Program-made: the position numbers and the translations under genes | Notes under the pieces: generated by a model | Told to the model about the DNA's origin: nothing | What the model saw: only the letters and a program-made list of their open reading frames with translations | The model's database searches: none | Shown: positions 10,457 to 19,110 of the stretch, piece after piece | Position numbering within the stretch: position 1 is the stretch's first letter | Layout of the letters: each line of letters begins with the position of its first letter | Source: Rhizobium sp. RM | Lineage (GTDB): Bacteria; Pseudomonadota; Alphaproteobacteria; Rhizobiales; Rhizobiaceae | Direction: 5' to 3' | NCBI RefSeq assembly: GCF_013390595.1 | Contig: NZ_JACAWV010000008.1 | Location: 186,001-250,000 of the forward strand | DNA: 64,000 bases

Positions 10457-11443
10457 CTAACCGTTCAGGTGGCGAAAATGGCTGGGTGAATGGGTATTGT
10501 GCTGCTGCCAGACCCGCCTGAAATGCCGCGCCGAGGAAAACCCTGCTTTCTCGGCAATGGCTTCCATGCCGAGACGCGTATGACTGAGAATTTCGCGGGC
10601 AAGATTGATCCGCATGAGGTTGACGTAATCGATCACGCCCATGCCGGCGTGGTCGCGAAACAGACGGGATAGATGGCGTTCGCTGAGTGCGGCGACATCG
10701 GCCAGTTCCTCGAGCGTCCAGTTGTTTGCAGGCTCCGCCATGACCCTGTCCTGAACCCTGTGAATGGCGGGATGGATATGGTTGCGGCCGGTAAGCCACG
10801 GGGAAATTTGTGGATCATTACCGCTGCGTCTCAGGTAAATCACCATGGTCTTGGCAATGCGCGTAGCCACAGAGGGTGATGTCATCTGCGAAACGATATG
10901 CAGCAGAAGATCGATGCCGGTTGAAATGCCGGCACTGGAGAAGCGTTTTCCACTCTGGACGAACAAGCGGTTTTCAACGACCTGAGACAGCGGCGCAATC
11001 CGGCGCAGTTCCTCAATACAGTCTGCGTGGGTCGTGCAGCTAAGACCATCGAACAACCCTGCTTCGCCAGCAAGAAGAGCGCCTGAGCAGATCGAAATGA
11101 CTGTCGTGTCCGCCCGCGTTGTACGGCGTAGCCAGTTCGAAAGAGTTCGCCTTTCCCGTTCGGCATCGGGTTCTCCGTCGAACCGTGATCGGGCGCCAGA
11201 GATCAGCACAAAGGCATTGTCGGGAAGACTTTCCGGCAAAGCCTCCAGCCCGCAAATGCCAAGGCCGATGGATGAGGACTGCACCGAATGGGCGGCGATG
11301 TAGTGGCAATCGAAACGGATATCGCTCTGTGCCTCATTGGCGTAGCGAATGACTTCCAGCGGTCCGGCAATATCCAGCAAAAGAGCGTGCGGCGGCACAA
11401 CGGTGTAGAACGGAATGATATGCGTGCCGCCGTGATCCATCAT
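10457..11443 (-). CDS. GlxA family AraC-type transcriptional regulator
   Basis: 328-residue regulator with an N-terminal DJ-1/PfpI-like domain (about residues 8-185, with ISICSGALLAGEAGLFDG around the nucleophile-elbow position). A C-terminal AraC DNA-binding domain holds two helix-turn-helix units (about 230-325, with LSRLFRDHAGMGVIDYVNLMR). The ATG at 11443 overlaps the stop of the upstream isochorismatase-like gene as ATGA, so it is coupled to it and probably regulates that operon. The effector is unknown. Confidence 0.9.
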   Translation of the reverse strand: MMDHGGTHIIPFYTVVPPHALLLDIAGPLEVIRYANEAQSDIRFDCHYIAAHSVQSSSIGLGICGLEALPESLPDNAFVLISGARSRFDGEPDAERERRTLSNWLRRTTRADTTVISICSGALLAGEAGLFDGLSCTTHADCIEELRRIAPLSQVVENRLFVQSGKRFSSAGISTGIDLLLHIVSQMTSPSVATRIAKTMVIYLRRSGNDPQISPWLTGRNHIHPAIHRVQDRVMAEPANNWTLEELADVAALSERHLSRLFRDHAGMGVIDYVNLMRINLAREILSHTRLGMEAIAEKAGFSSARHFRRVWQQHNTHSPSHFRHLNG

Positions 11444-12000
11444 GCAGCCTTGCGTGTGGTTTCGAGTGCTCCCTCGACGGTGGTAATACGGGCGAAACGT
11501 CCGGCCAGAACCAGTTCGGTACGGGTGCGGATATCCTCTGCGCTGAACGTTGCGCCGGATGAATGTGTCATCGGGAAAGTCAATGTGGCTTCCGTCACAT
11601 AATCGACGCTGTAGCCAAGGTCGGAAGCGTGCCGGGTCGTGGTTTCGCAGCATTGTTCGGTACGGATGCCGGAGACGATGAGCTTGTTGATGCCGTTCTT
11701 CGTCAACCAGATATCGAGGCCAGTCCCGGCAAATGCCGAATGGCGATTCTTGTGAAAGGTGACCGAAGGGGTAAGGCGCAGGCCCTCGAAGGTGCGGACA
11801 TAACCGCTCTCTTGCGAAAACGCCTTGTCGCCGTCGACGTGAAATATCTGCACGACAGGAATACCCGCAGCCTGTGCGCCGTCGATCAACGCCTGCTGTT
11901 TGCCGAGGAAGGCTGAAATTTCGCTGTCATCGAAATAGGGCGCGTGCCGAAAGGACTCTTGTACATCGATCACGAGCAGTGCCGTATTCAGAAGGGACAT
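11440..12000 (-). CDS. isochorismatase family cysteine hydrolase
   Basis: 186-residue cysteine hydrolase of the isochorismatase/nicotinamidase superfamily. The Asp-Lys-Cys triad is present: Asp12 in LVIDVQES, Lys84 in FHKNRHSAF and Cys117 in GIRTEQCCETT, preceded by the family cis-peptide region VSGIRT. The ATG at 12000 has GGAGACC about 6 bases upstream. It is the first gene of an operon with the GlxA-type regulator. True isochorismatase activity is not implied; amide or ureido substrates are common in the family. Confidence 0.88.
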   Translation of the reverse strand: MSLLNTALLVIDVQESFRHAPYFDDSEISAFLGKQQALIDGAQAAGIPVVQIFHVDGDKAFSQESGYVRTFEGLRLTPSVTFHKNRHSAFAGTGLDIWLTKNGINKLIVSGIRTEQCCETTTRHASDLGYSVDYVTEATLTFPMTHSSGATFSAEDIRTRTELVLAGRFARITTVEGALETTRKAA

Positions 12001-12182
12001 TTTGTGGTCTCCATGGTTTCTATCCATAGCAGAATGTTCCATTGAAAACACGTGCGAAAGCATTGGGGGCGCCGAAGAAGGGACAAATTCGGACATTTTG
12101 CGAGGGTGTTTGTTTTGTGCCGCCTTGTCAGCATGGCGGGGGGTGATAAGGTCGGCTGCAGAGCTTTCCACAGGAGGTACCA

Positions 12183-13166
12183 ATGCTGCGTTTCGGAATA
12201 ATCTCGACGGCGAAGATCGCTCAGGATCACGTTATTCCGGCAATACAGGACGCGCGAGATTGCGTTGTGACGGCCATCGCCAGCCGCGATCTCGGCAAAG
12301 CCCGCAGCGTTGCCGATCGCTTTTCGGCGCCACATGCTTTCGGTTCCTATGAAGAGATGCTCGCATCAGATGTTATCGACGCCGTCTATATCCCGTTACC
12401 GACATCTCAGCATGTCGAATGGACAATCAAGGCCGCAGAGGCCGGCAAACATGTTTTGTGCGAAAAGCCAATCGCTCTTAACGCGCGGGAAATCGACAGC
12501 CTGATCGCTGCGCGCGATCGCAACGGCGTGGTTATCTCCGAAGCCTTTATGGTGACCTACGCGCCGGTTTGGCAGAAGGTGAAGGATTTGTTGGCGGAAG
12601 GCGCGATTGGCACGCTGAAACACGTGCAGGGAGCATTCAGCTACTTCAACCGAGACCCGGGCAACATGCGCAATATTCCGGAACTTGGCGGTGGCGCCTT
12701 GCCTGATATCGGCGTCTACCCGACAATTGTCACCCGGTTTGCAACGGGCGCCGAACCGCAGCGGGTGCAGGCGAGCGTCGAGCGGGACAAGGAATTTGGT
12801 ACGGATATCTATTCCAGCGTTCGCGCAGATTTCGGTGATTTCGAGCTCAGCTTCTACCTCGCGACGCAACTCGCTGCCCGTCAGGTCATGGTGTTTCACG
12901 GCACGGATGGCTACATTGAGGTCAAGTCTCCCTTTAACGCCAACCGCTGGGGCGCCGAGGAGATCGAATTGACAAATCAGGCGCACAGCCAGTCACAAAT
13001 CTTCCGTTTTCAGGATAGCCGTCAATACAAACTCGAAGCCGAGGCATTCGCCCGTGCAGTGAGGGGCGAGGGTGAGGTTGTCAGCCTGGAAAGCTCAAAG
13101 AAAAATCAGCTCTTCATTGATGCCATCTACCGTGCCGGCGAAAAGGACGGCTGGGAGCGGGTTTAA
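12183..13166 (+). CDS. Gfo/Idh/MocA family oxidoreductase
   Basis: 327-residue NAD(P)-dependent dehydrogenase of the glucose-fructose oxidoreductase family. An N-terminal Rossmann domain ([29 protein letters not shown] carries the conserved EKP lysine near residue 95) is followed by a C-terminal alpha/beta substrate domain with [13 protein letters not shown] strong AGGAGGT lies a few bases upstream. It diverges from the isochorismatase gene across about 180 bases. The substrate is probably a sugar or inositol derivative but is not defined. Confidence 0.9.
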   Translation: MLRFGIISTAKIAQDHVIPAIQDARDCVVTAIASRDLGKARSVADRFSAPHAFGSYEEMLASDVIDAVYIPLPTSQHVEWTIKAAEAGKHVLCEKPIALNAREIDSLIAARDRNGVVISEAFMVTYAPVWQKVKDLLAEGAIGTLKHVQGAFSYFNRDPGNMRNIPELGGGALPDIGVYPTIVTRFATGAEPQRVQASVERDKEFGTDIYSSVRADFGDFELSFYLATQLAARQVMVFHGTDGYIEVKSPFNANRWGAEEIELTNQAHSQSQIFRFQDSRQYKLEAEAFARAVRGEGEVVSLESSKKNQLFIDAIYRAGEKDGWERV

Positions 13167-13534
13167 TCTGCACCGGCCGTGTGTCTTTTGCACACACGCG
13201 AATAACCGATCAGGGCGAGTGCTAAGCCGGACATCGCGGAAAACGCCAGCGTTATGAGCGGCTGCAGCAGCGGATTTCGTGCCTGGAGAAGCACAAAGAG
13301 GCCGATGCCCATAAGTCGGGACAACAGTGTGAGCGTGTTTTTCAGAAAGCGGCTGACCGTCGCTGACGGCTTGTTCGATCGATTGAGGAGCATGGTGGTG
13401 ACCATGCCGGTGATGGCGCCGGGCAGGCGCGCGATCATCGGATCGAAAGTCGAGCCAAGAAACAGCAGTGCAGTGATGAGAAGATCGACGCTCAGGCCAC
13501 TGCATTCAGCCAGCGCGAAACGCGATGGTCTCAC
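13163..13534 (-). CDS. small hypothetical membrane protein
   Basis: 123 residues from a GTG at 13534 with a weak GAAGAG upstream; the start is uncertain because longer in-frame reads exist up to 13624. Hydrophobic stretches are [23 protein letters not shown] and [19 protein letters not shown], suggesting two to three membrane spans with basic cytosolic segments. It overlaps the end of the convergent oxidoreductase by 4 bases and follows another small membrane gene. I recognise no family. It could be a genuine small inner-membrane protein or a poorly conserved frame. Confidence 0.5.
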   Translation of the reverse strand: MRPSRFALAECSGLSVDLLITALLFLGSTFDPMIARLPGAITGMVTTMLLNRSNKPSATVSRFLKNTLTLLSRLMGIGLFVLLQARNPLLQPLITLAFSAMSGLALALIGYSRVCKRHTAGAD

Positions 13535-13556
13535 GGACGCGCGCTCTTCGGTGCCA

Positions 13557-13799
13557 TTACAGCGTTGGCTCGGAAATACGCGGACGCTGCAGGACCAGAA
13601 GACTGATGATAACGCTGATGACACCGAAGTTGTAGCCAGCCAGAGCCGTCAGAAGCGACATCACCGGTACAGCGGCAGCCGAGGTCGCCATCGCAACCAG
13701 ATAGGTGCCGACAAGCATCAGGCAGATGAAAACGATGCTGAATACGGAGCGCAACGCGACGGCGGTTACGCCCAGGATTGTGGCGGTAAGAAAGATCAT
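13557..13799 (-). CDS. small hypothetical membrane protein
   Basis: 80-residue hydrophobic protein with two to three predicted membrane spans (residues about 2-22, 25-45 and 52-72). The start at 13799 is well supported by GAGGAGGT 5-6 bases upstream. It lies 22 bases upstream of a second small membrane gene on the same strand, so the two are probably one transcript. No motif reveals function. Confidence 0.6.
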   Translation of the reverse strand: MIFLTATILGVTAVALRSVFSIVFICLMLVGTYLVAMATSAAAVPVMSLLTALAGYNFGVISVIISLLVLQRPRISEPTL

Positions 13800-13984
13800 T
13801 GGGCCACCTCCTCTTTGGTTGTCGGGCTCGATGAGAGACGTAGCCCTCATTCCCTAAAGAACCCTTGTTTTCTCCTCCATCCTCCATTTTGGAACGCTCT
13901 GGTTGAGAATATGGTTTCATCGCTGTTAAAATGCAGGGGGAATCGCGGCATTTCCGAATCGGTCGGCTTTGGTTACAAACGGGC

Positions 13985-15583
13985 ATGAGTGATTTCTTCG
14001 GCAGCGCCCCCTTGAGCAATCTCACCGAGTTCTCGGTTTCGGAACTTTCGGGTTCCATCAAGCGTACGGTGGAAACGGCTTTCGACCAGGTTCGGGTGCG
14101 CGGCGAGATTTCGGGTTATCGCGGCCCGCATTCTTCCGGCCATGCCTATTTTTCATTGAAAGACGACCGATCCCGCATTGACGCGGTGATCTGGAAGGGC
14201 ACTTTTTCGCGGCTGAAGTTCCGTCCCGAAGAGGGCATGGAGGTGATTGCCACCGGCAAGGTCACAACCTTCCCCGGATCTTCGAAATACCAGATTGTCA
14301 TTGAGAGCCTCGAGCCGGCGGGTGCGGGCGCGCTGATGGCGTTGCTGGAAGAGCGCCGCCGCCGTCTTGCTGCAGAAGGGCTGTTCGACGCTACACGCAA
14401 GCGCCCCCTTCCTTTCATGCCGCATGTGATTGGGGTTGTCACCTCGCCGACCGGCGCCGTCATCCGCGATATTCTTCACCGTATTTCAGATCGCTTTCCG
14501 GTTCACGTCATTGTCTGGCCAGTCAAGGTGCAGGGTGAAGGGTCTGGTGAAGAGGTGGCGAACGCCATTCGCGGTTTCAACGCATTGGAGCGTGGTGGTG
14601 ACATTCCGCGTCCAGATGTGCTGATCGTTGCACGCGGCGGCGGCAGCCTTGAGGACCTCTGGAGCTTCAATGATGAAATCGTTGTCAGGGCAGCGGCGGA
14701 GAGCGAGATTCCGCTGATTTCGGCTGTCGGCCACGAAACCGATACGACCCTGATCGATTACGCAGCCGATGTGCGCGCACCAACGCCAACGGGCGCTGCC
14801 GAAATGGCTGTGCCGGTCCGTGCGGAACTGGATGCGCAGCTTTCCGGTCTCGCCGCCCGTCTGTCAGGCTCCGTGTCGAGGCAGATGGAAAATCGGCGTC
14901 AGGGTGTGCGTGCTTTGGTGCGTGCATTGCCATCACTCGATCAGTTGCTTGCCTTGCCTCGTCGTCGTTTCGATGAGGCAGCGAGCGGCCTTGGACGAGG
15001 TCTGGAAATGACCACGCTCAACAAGCGTCGTGCCTTCGAACGACCGGCTTCCGGTCTCAGGCCAGAAATTTTACTCAACGGTCTCAAGCAGCACCGCCAG
15101 CGCATTTCCGAGCGCATGCAGCGTGCTGAAGGTCTGGTGGAGCGCCGTCTGCTGCAGGGGCAAGCTCGCGTGTCTGCCTCGGATTCCTCCCTGCGATCGC
15201 TGCCCGCCCGCCTGCTTGGGCAACTGGAACGCCAGAAGGAGCGCATCGTAACGGCAACCCGTCGCGCTGACACGGCTGTGCTGCATCGCATGGCGCAGAA
15301 CCGCTCGGGTCTAGCGGCGCATGACCGCATCCTGCAGTCGCTTTCTTACAAGAACGTGTTGAAGCGTGGTTATGCCGTCATTCGCGACGAAGAAAATCGG
15401 CCGCTGACTCGTGCCGAAGCGATAGCATCCGGTGCCGTGGTCTCGATGGAGTTTGCCGATGGCCGTATCGCGGCAATCACGACCGGAGAGGTCACCCCAT
15501 CTGCGGAAGGAGCGGTTGCTCCAAAAAAGAAGCCGGTGAAACCGGCTTCTCCAGGATCAGGTAATCAGGGCAGCCTGTTCTGA
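13985..15583 (+). CDS. xseA: exodeoxyribonuclease VII large subunit
   Basis: 532-residue large subunit of exonuclease VII, which degrades single-stranded DNA to oligonucleotides. It has an N-terminal OB fold (about residues 10-110, with [24 protein letters not shown]) and the catalytic domain with [33 protein letters not shown] and [14 protein letters not shown], then a long coiled-coil arm. The C-terminal tail is Lys/Pro rich. The small subunit gene xseB is not adjacent. The stop abuts the stop of the convergent enolase-superfamily gene with no gap. Confidence 0.96.
   Translation: MSDFFGSAPLSNLTEFSVSELSGSIKRTVETAFDQVRVRGEISGYRGPHSSGHAYFSLKDDRSRIDAVIWKGTFSRLKFRPEEGMEVIATGKVTTFPGSSKYQIVIESLEPAGAGALMALLEERRRRLAAEGLFDATRKRPLPFMPHVIGVVTSPTGAVIRDILHRISDRFPVHVIVWPVKVQGEGSGEEVANAIRGFNALERGGDIPRPDVLIVARGGGSLEDLWSFNDEIVVRAAAESEIPLISAVGHETDTTLIDYAADVRAPTPTGAAEMAVPVRAELDAQLSGLAARLSGSVSRQMENRRQGVRALVRALPSLDQLLALPRRRFDEAASGLGRGLEMTTLNKRRAFERPASGLRPEILLNGLKQHRQRISERMQRAEGLVERRLLQGQARVSASDSSLRSLPARLLGQLERQKERIVTATRRADTAVLHRMAQNRSGLAAHDRILQSLSYKNVLKRGYAVIRDEENRPLTRAEAIASGAVVSMEFADGRIAAITTGEVTPSAEGAVAPKKKPVKPASPGSGNQGSLF
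15523..15550 (-). terminator. terminator of the enolase-superfamily gene, inside xseA
   Basis: 10-bp perfect stem AGAAGCCGGT / ACCGGCTTCT (15528-15537, 15541-15550) with a 3-base loop. Read on the minus strand it is followed by TTTTTT (15528-15523). It therefore terminates the leftward transcript from 16786, although it lies within the last codons of xseA on the other strand. Confidence 0.75.
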
Positions 15584-16786
15584 TCAGATCGAGTTTGCGT
15601 CCGAGAAGCGGCGGCTGACAGTGAATGATTTTTCGATGTCGGGATGCAGTTCCATACCAAGACCCGCGCCCGGCGGTACGGTGATCATGCCATTCTTCAC
15701 TTCCGGCAATGCGGTGACGAGATCGCGATACCAGGTCTTGTAGAAGGCGCGTACGCTTTCCTGCACAAGCGCGTTCGGCGCATTGAGCGAGAGGTGGGTA
15801 GAGGCGCACAATACTACCGGTCCGGTGCAGTCGTGCGGAGCAACCGGCAGATGCCAGGCTTCCGCCATCGAGGCGATCTTGCGGGCTTCCGAAAGTCCAC
15901 CGCACCAGCTGATATCCAGCATGACGACGCCAGCGGCGCCGGTTTCCAGGAGGTCGCGGAACGCCCAGCGTGAGCCGAGTGTCTCGGAGGCGGAGATCGG
16001 CGCCGGTGAAACGGCCGCATATCGCGTCAGACTGGACAGGCTGTCCATCTTGATCGGATCTTCGTGCCAGAAGGTCTGATAAGGTTCCAGTGCCTTGGCG
16101 ATCTGCATGGCCGGCAGAAGCTGCCACATGGAGTGGAACTCCACCATGATATCCATCTTGTCGCCGACAGCCTTGCGGATTTTTTCGAAAGGCTCGAGCG
16201 CGCTTTTCAGGTCCGGCATCGAGATGTACTGGCCGCGGGTCTTTTCCGCGGCTGCATCGAACGGCCAGATCTTCATGGCAGTGATGCCATCTTCGAGCAG
16301 TGAATGGGCAAGTTCGTCAGCGCGGTGCAGGAAGCCGTTCAGATCATCATAGTCCTTGCCGCCGGACAGGCCGTAATTGGCCGTCTGTTGACCGGTCGCC
16401 TTCTTGATGTACTCCGTGCCAGCGCAGGTGTTGTAGGTACGGATTTCCTTGCGGCTGAAACCGCCGAGAAGCTGTGCGATAGGCTGATTGGTGGCTTTGC
16501 CGAAAATGTCCCAAAGCGCGATGTCGAAGGCGGAATTACCACGCACTTCCGCACCGGAAGAACGGAAACCGAGATAACCGACGAGATCCTGTGCCAGAAG
16601 ATCGATCTGCAGCGGATCGCGGCCGATAACGCGTGGCGCGATGTATTCATGCACATAGGTTTCCACGGTCTCTGCGCCGTAGAAGGTTTCACCGAGGCCG
16701 GTGATACCTTCATCCGTATGAACCAGAACCCAGAGCAAGTTGGCCCGTTCCGCCACGCGGACGGTCTCTAGTTTGGTGATTTTCAT
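15584..16786 (-). CDS. mandelate racemase/muconate lactonizing enzyme family protein
   Basis: 400-residue enolase-superfamily enzyme, probably a sugar-acid dehydratase or cycloisomerase in the cytosol. Metal-binding acids are visible in DIMVEFHS, FWHEDPIK and SASETLGS, with a general-base His in APHDCTGPV. The motif on the second barrel strand is MKIWPFD, so the usual KxK second lysine is replaced by Trp, as in several acid-sugar dehydratase subgroups. GGAG lies upstream of the ATG. It lies 17 bases downstream of a GntR regulator on the same strand, which argues for catabolism of a specific sugar acid. Substrate not identified. Confidence 0.88.
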   Translation of the reverse strand: MKITKLETVRVAERANLLWVLVHTDEGITGLGETFYGAETVETYVHEYIAPRVIGRDPLQIDLLAQDLVGYLGFRSSGAEVRGNSAFDIALWDIFGKATNQPIAQLLGGFSRKEIRTYNTCAGTEYIKKATGQQTANYGLSGGKDYDDLNGFLHRADELAHSLLEDGITAMKIWPFDAAAEKTRGQYISMPDLKSALEPFEKIRKAVGDKMDIMVEFHSMWQLLPAMQIAKALEPYQTFWHEDPIKMDSLSSLTRYAAVSPAPISASETLGSRWAFRDLLETGAAGVVMLDISWCGGLSEARKIASMAEAWHLPVAPHDCTGPVVLCASTHLSLNAPNALVQESVRAFYKTWYRDLVTALPEVKNGMITVPPGAGLGMELHPDIEKSFTVSRRFSDANSI

Positions 16787-16803
16787 GTGTCTCTCCCGGA
16801 GTG

Positions 16804-17511
16804 TTATGCGATGCCTGCCGCCAGAAGGGCGTGCACGCTTTCGTCGAAGTGCCGTGCCATCAGCGTCGCGGCTGTCTGAGGGTCGCCTGCGGCAATAGCC
16901 TGACCGATAGCGATGTGAAGCTCACCCGCCGCGCGACGCTGGTCATCCGATGTCCGGCTTTTCCAGCCGATCGGCCAGGTCTGACGCGTGACATTCTGGA
17001 AGGCGCCTAGGATCAATTCAAAGACAGGGTTCTTGGAGGCGCGCGCAATTGCAAGGTGAAAGGCAAGGTCATGTTCCATCACCCTGTCATTGTGGCCGAA
17101 GTCACTCTTCATCGCATTGGCGTGGCCGAGAATGATCAACGCTTCTTCATCGGTTCTTCGCAGCGCCGCGAGCGTGACGGTTCTGACTTCGATTGTCCGA
17201 CGGACGTCATAGATCTGCTGGATGTTGATCTGCTCGGTATGAATACCGTGTTCGAACATCAGTGACATGGCGCCGTGATCGAGCGTTGCAACCGTCGCCC
17301 TTTTACCAGGGCTGACGTCGATCAGCCGCATGGCCGACAACGAACGAAATGCCTCACGAACAACCGTGCGCGAAACGCCTAGCTGCTGCGACAGCGAAAG
17401 CTCACTTGGCAACTTTGCGCCAGGCGCAAGCTCATTTTCGCGAATATGGCGTGTGATTGCGCCAATGGCGCTGCTGACCAAGCCTGTGTCGTGCGGAACT
17501 GCGTTATACAT
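16804..17511 (-). CDS. GntR family transcriptional regulator (FadR/FCD type)
   Basis: 235-residue GntR regulator: an N-terminal winged helix (LPSELSLSQQLGVSRTVVREAFRSLSA truncated here to LPSELSLSQQLGVSRTVVRE, about residues 35-55) and an all-helical FCD effector domain from about residue 90. GGAGG sits 5 bases before the ATG at 17511. It is co-transcribed with the downstream enolase-superfamily gene. A palindrome 10 bases upstream of the start is a likely autoregulatory operator. The ligand is presumably the sugar acid or a product of that enzyme. Confidence 0.92.
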   Translation of the reverse strand: MYNAVPHDTGLVSSAIGAITRHIRENELAPGAKLPSELSLSQQLGVSRTVVREAFRSLSAMRLIDVSPGKRATVATLDHGAMSLMFEHGIHTEQINIQQIYDVRRTIEVRTVTLAALRRTDEEALIILGHANAMKSDFGHNDRVMEHDLAFHLAIARASKNPVFELILGAFQNVTRQTWPIGWKSRTSDDQRRAAGELHIAIGQAIAAGDPQTAATLMARHFDESVHALLAAGIA

Positions 17512-17520
17512 TTTTCCTCC

Positions 17521-17537
17521 AACCTGTACGACAGGTT
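17521..17537. promoter_or_regulatory. putative GntR operator
   Basis: Inverted repeat AACCTGT-ACG-ACAGGTT with perfect 7-bp arms, 10 bases upstream of the gntR start codon and overlapping its likely leader. Form and position fit FCD-type GntR autorepression. Confidence 0.6.
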
Positions 17538-17628
17538 TATGGAAAATTGCGTATCGGATTTCTCGTGCAAACACAAGCCACCAATACGGCAATTCGTGTA
17601 ATGACCAGAAACCTTAGCTATGGAGCCG

Positions 17629-18126
17629 TTATTCGAACTCGCGCAGGAAACGTTTCAACAGCGTATCAAGGGCTGCCTGCTCCTTTTCATCGAGCGGGGC
17701 GAGCAGTCTGTGCTGGTTGTCGACATGGGCATTCACGGCGTCCTCAACGACGGAAAAGCCTTTGTCGGTAAGCGATATCAGCACGCTGCGGCGGTCTTGC
17801 GGGTTGTGAACGCGTTCCACAAGGCCAGCCTTTTCGAGCTGGTCGATACGATTGGTCATGGTGCCAGAGCTGACCATAGTCATCGCCAGCAGATCGCCGG
17901 GTGACAATTGGTAAGGCGCGCCCGCGCGGCGCAAGGTCGCAAGCACATCGAAGGCGGAAGAGGACAGTCCGTGTTTCAACAGCACGGCCTCCACTTCGCG
18001 GCCGAGGTGAATGCTGAGGCGGCGTAGCCGTCCGAGAACACCCATAGGTCCAACGTCGAGGTCGGGTCTTTCCTTGCGCCATTGCGCCAGAATCTGGTCG
18101 ACGTGATCGGCTGTGTCTTTGCTCAT
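17629..18126 (-). CDS. MarR family transcriptional regulator
   Basis: 165-residue MarR-type dimeric winged-helix repressor. The DNA-recognition region is GDLLAMTMVSSGTMTNRIDQ and the beta-wing is VHNPQDRRSVLISLTDKG (about residues 75-127). It diverges from an EamA-type exporter; a perfect 18-bp palindrome lies in the gap, so it probably represses both itself and the exporter until a ligand (often a phenolic) releases it. The start at 18126 matches the family length. Confidence 0.92.
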   Translation of the reverse strand: MSKDTADHVDQILAQWRKERPDLDVGPMGVLGRLRRLSIHLGREVEAVLLKHGLSSSAFDVLATLRRAGAPYQLSPGDLLAMTMVSSGTMTNRIDQLEKAGLVERVHNPQDRRSVLISLTDKGFSVVEDAVNAHVDNQHRLLAPLDEKEQAALDTLLKRFLREFE

Positions 18127-18146
18127 CCAACAGGCATATCAACTGA

Positions 18147-18164
18147 TATCTTGACGTCAAGATA
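18147..18164. promoter_or_regulatory. MarR operator palindrome
   Basis: Perfect 18-bp palindrome TATCTTGACGTCAAGATA, 20 bases upstream of marR and 43 upstream of eamA. A degraded second copy begins at 18184 (TATCTTGA followed by AGAGAT). TATCTTGA-type half-sites are characteristic of several MarR repressors. Confidence 0.75.
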
Positions 18165-18207
18165 AAAGCAGCGATAATGAATTTATCTTGAGGTAGAGAT
18201 TCTTGAA

Positions 18208-19110
18208 ATGAAGATTAATTCCACATCCACCGCCGATATCCTGCTGACGGCTCTCGCCCCGGCTGTCTGGGGCAGCACCTACTTCGTCACGACGGAGTTT
18301 CTGCCGCAGGGATATCCCCTACATGTCGCCATGTTGCGAGCGCTTCCCGCTGGCCTGCTCTTACTGTTGCTGGTGAGAACTTTGCCTCACGGAAAATGGT
18401 GGGCACGCAGCCTTCTGCTTGGCGCGCTGAATTTCTCATTTTTCTGGGCAATGTTGTTCGTTTCGGCCTATCGACTGCCGGGTGGTGTGGCAGCCACTGT
18501 CGGCGCGGTGCAGCCACTGATCGTCATTGTGCTGTCGCGGGTCTTTCTCGATACAGCGGTCCGAAAGCTCGCAGTCGTGGCTGGCTTGATCGGCATGGCT
18601 GGTGTGGGTCTTCTTGTGCTGACGCCGGGCGCTGCGTTGGACGGTATCGGTATTCTCGCCGGACTGGCTGGCGCTGCGTCCATGGCATTCGGAACCGTGT
18701 TGACGCGCAAGTGGAAGCCACCGGTCTCCAGCCTCACCTTCACGGCATGGCAGTTGACCGCAGGCGGCATTTTGCTTGTTCCGGTGGCATTGTTGGTCGA
18801 GCCCGCTTTACCGTCGCTGACTGTCGCCAACATCTCTGGCATGGCCTATCTTGGCCTTGTTGGTGCCGCGCTGACATATCTTCTGTGGTTTCGCGGGCTT
18901 TCCCGCATCGAGCCTTCCGCCGCTGCCTCTCTCGGTTTTTTAAGCCCGGTGGTTGCGACGCTGCTCGGATGGTTGGCGCTTGGTCAGAGCCTTGCGCCAA
19001 CGCAAATTGTCGGTTTCGTCATGGTGCTGGTCAGCGTCTGGCTCAGTCAGAAAAGCCAGATGCCGCCCAAAATCGTAGCGGTGGTTACGCCCACTCGCCC
19101 TTACGCATGA
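18208..19110 (+). CDS. EamA/DMT family transporter (YedA-like)
   Basis: 300-residue inner-membrane protein with about ten hydrophobic segments arranged as two EamA repeats (about residues 10-140 and 150-285). It begins the first repeat with LAPAVWGSTYFVTTEFLPQG and the second around GILAGLAGAASMAFGTVLTR. It is probably an exporter of a metabolite or drug, controlled by the divergent MarR. The Shine-Dalgarno is weak (GAGGTAG 11 bases upstream). The 3' end overlaps the convergent aminopeptidase by 26 bases. Confidence 0.9.
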   Translation: MKINSTSTADILLTALAPAVWGSTYFVTTEFLPQGYPLHVAMLRALPAGLLLLLLVRTLPHGKWWARSLLLGALNFSFFWAMLFVSAYRLPGGVAATVGAVQPLIVIVLSRVFLDTAVRKLAVVAGLIGMAGVGLLVLTPGAALDGIGILAGLAGAASMAFGTVLTRKWKPPVSSLTFTAWQLTAGGILLVPVALLVEPALPSLTVANISGMAYLGLVGAALTYLLWFRGLSRIEPSAAASLGFLSPVVATLLGWLALGQSLAPTQIVGFVMVLVSVWLSQKSQMPPKIVAVVTPTRPYA

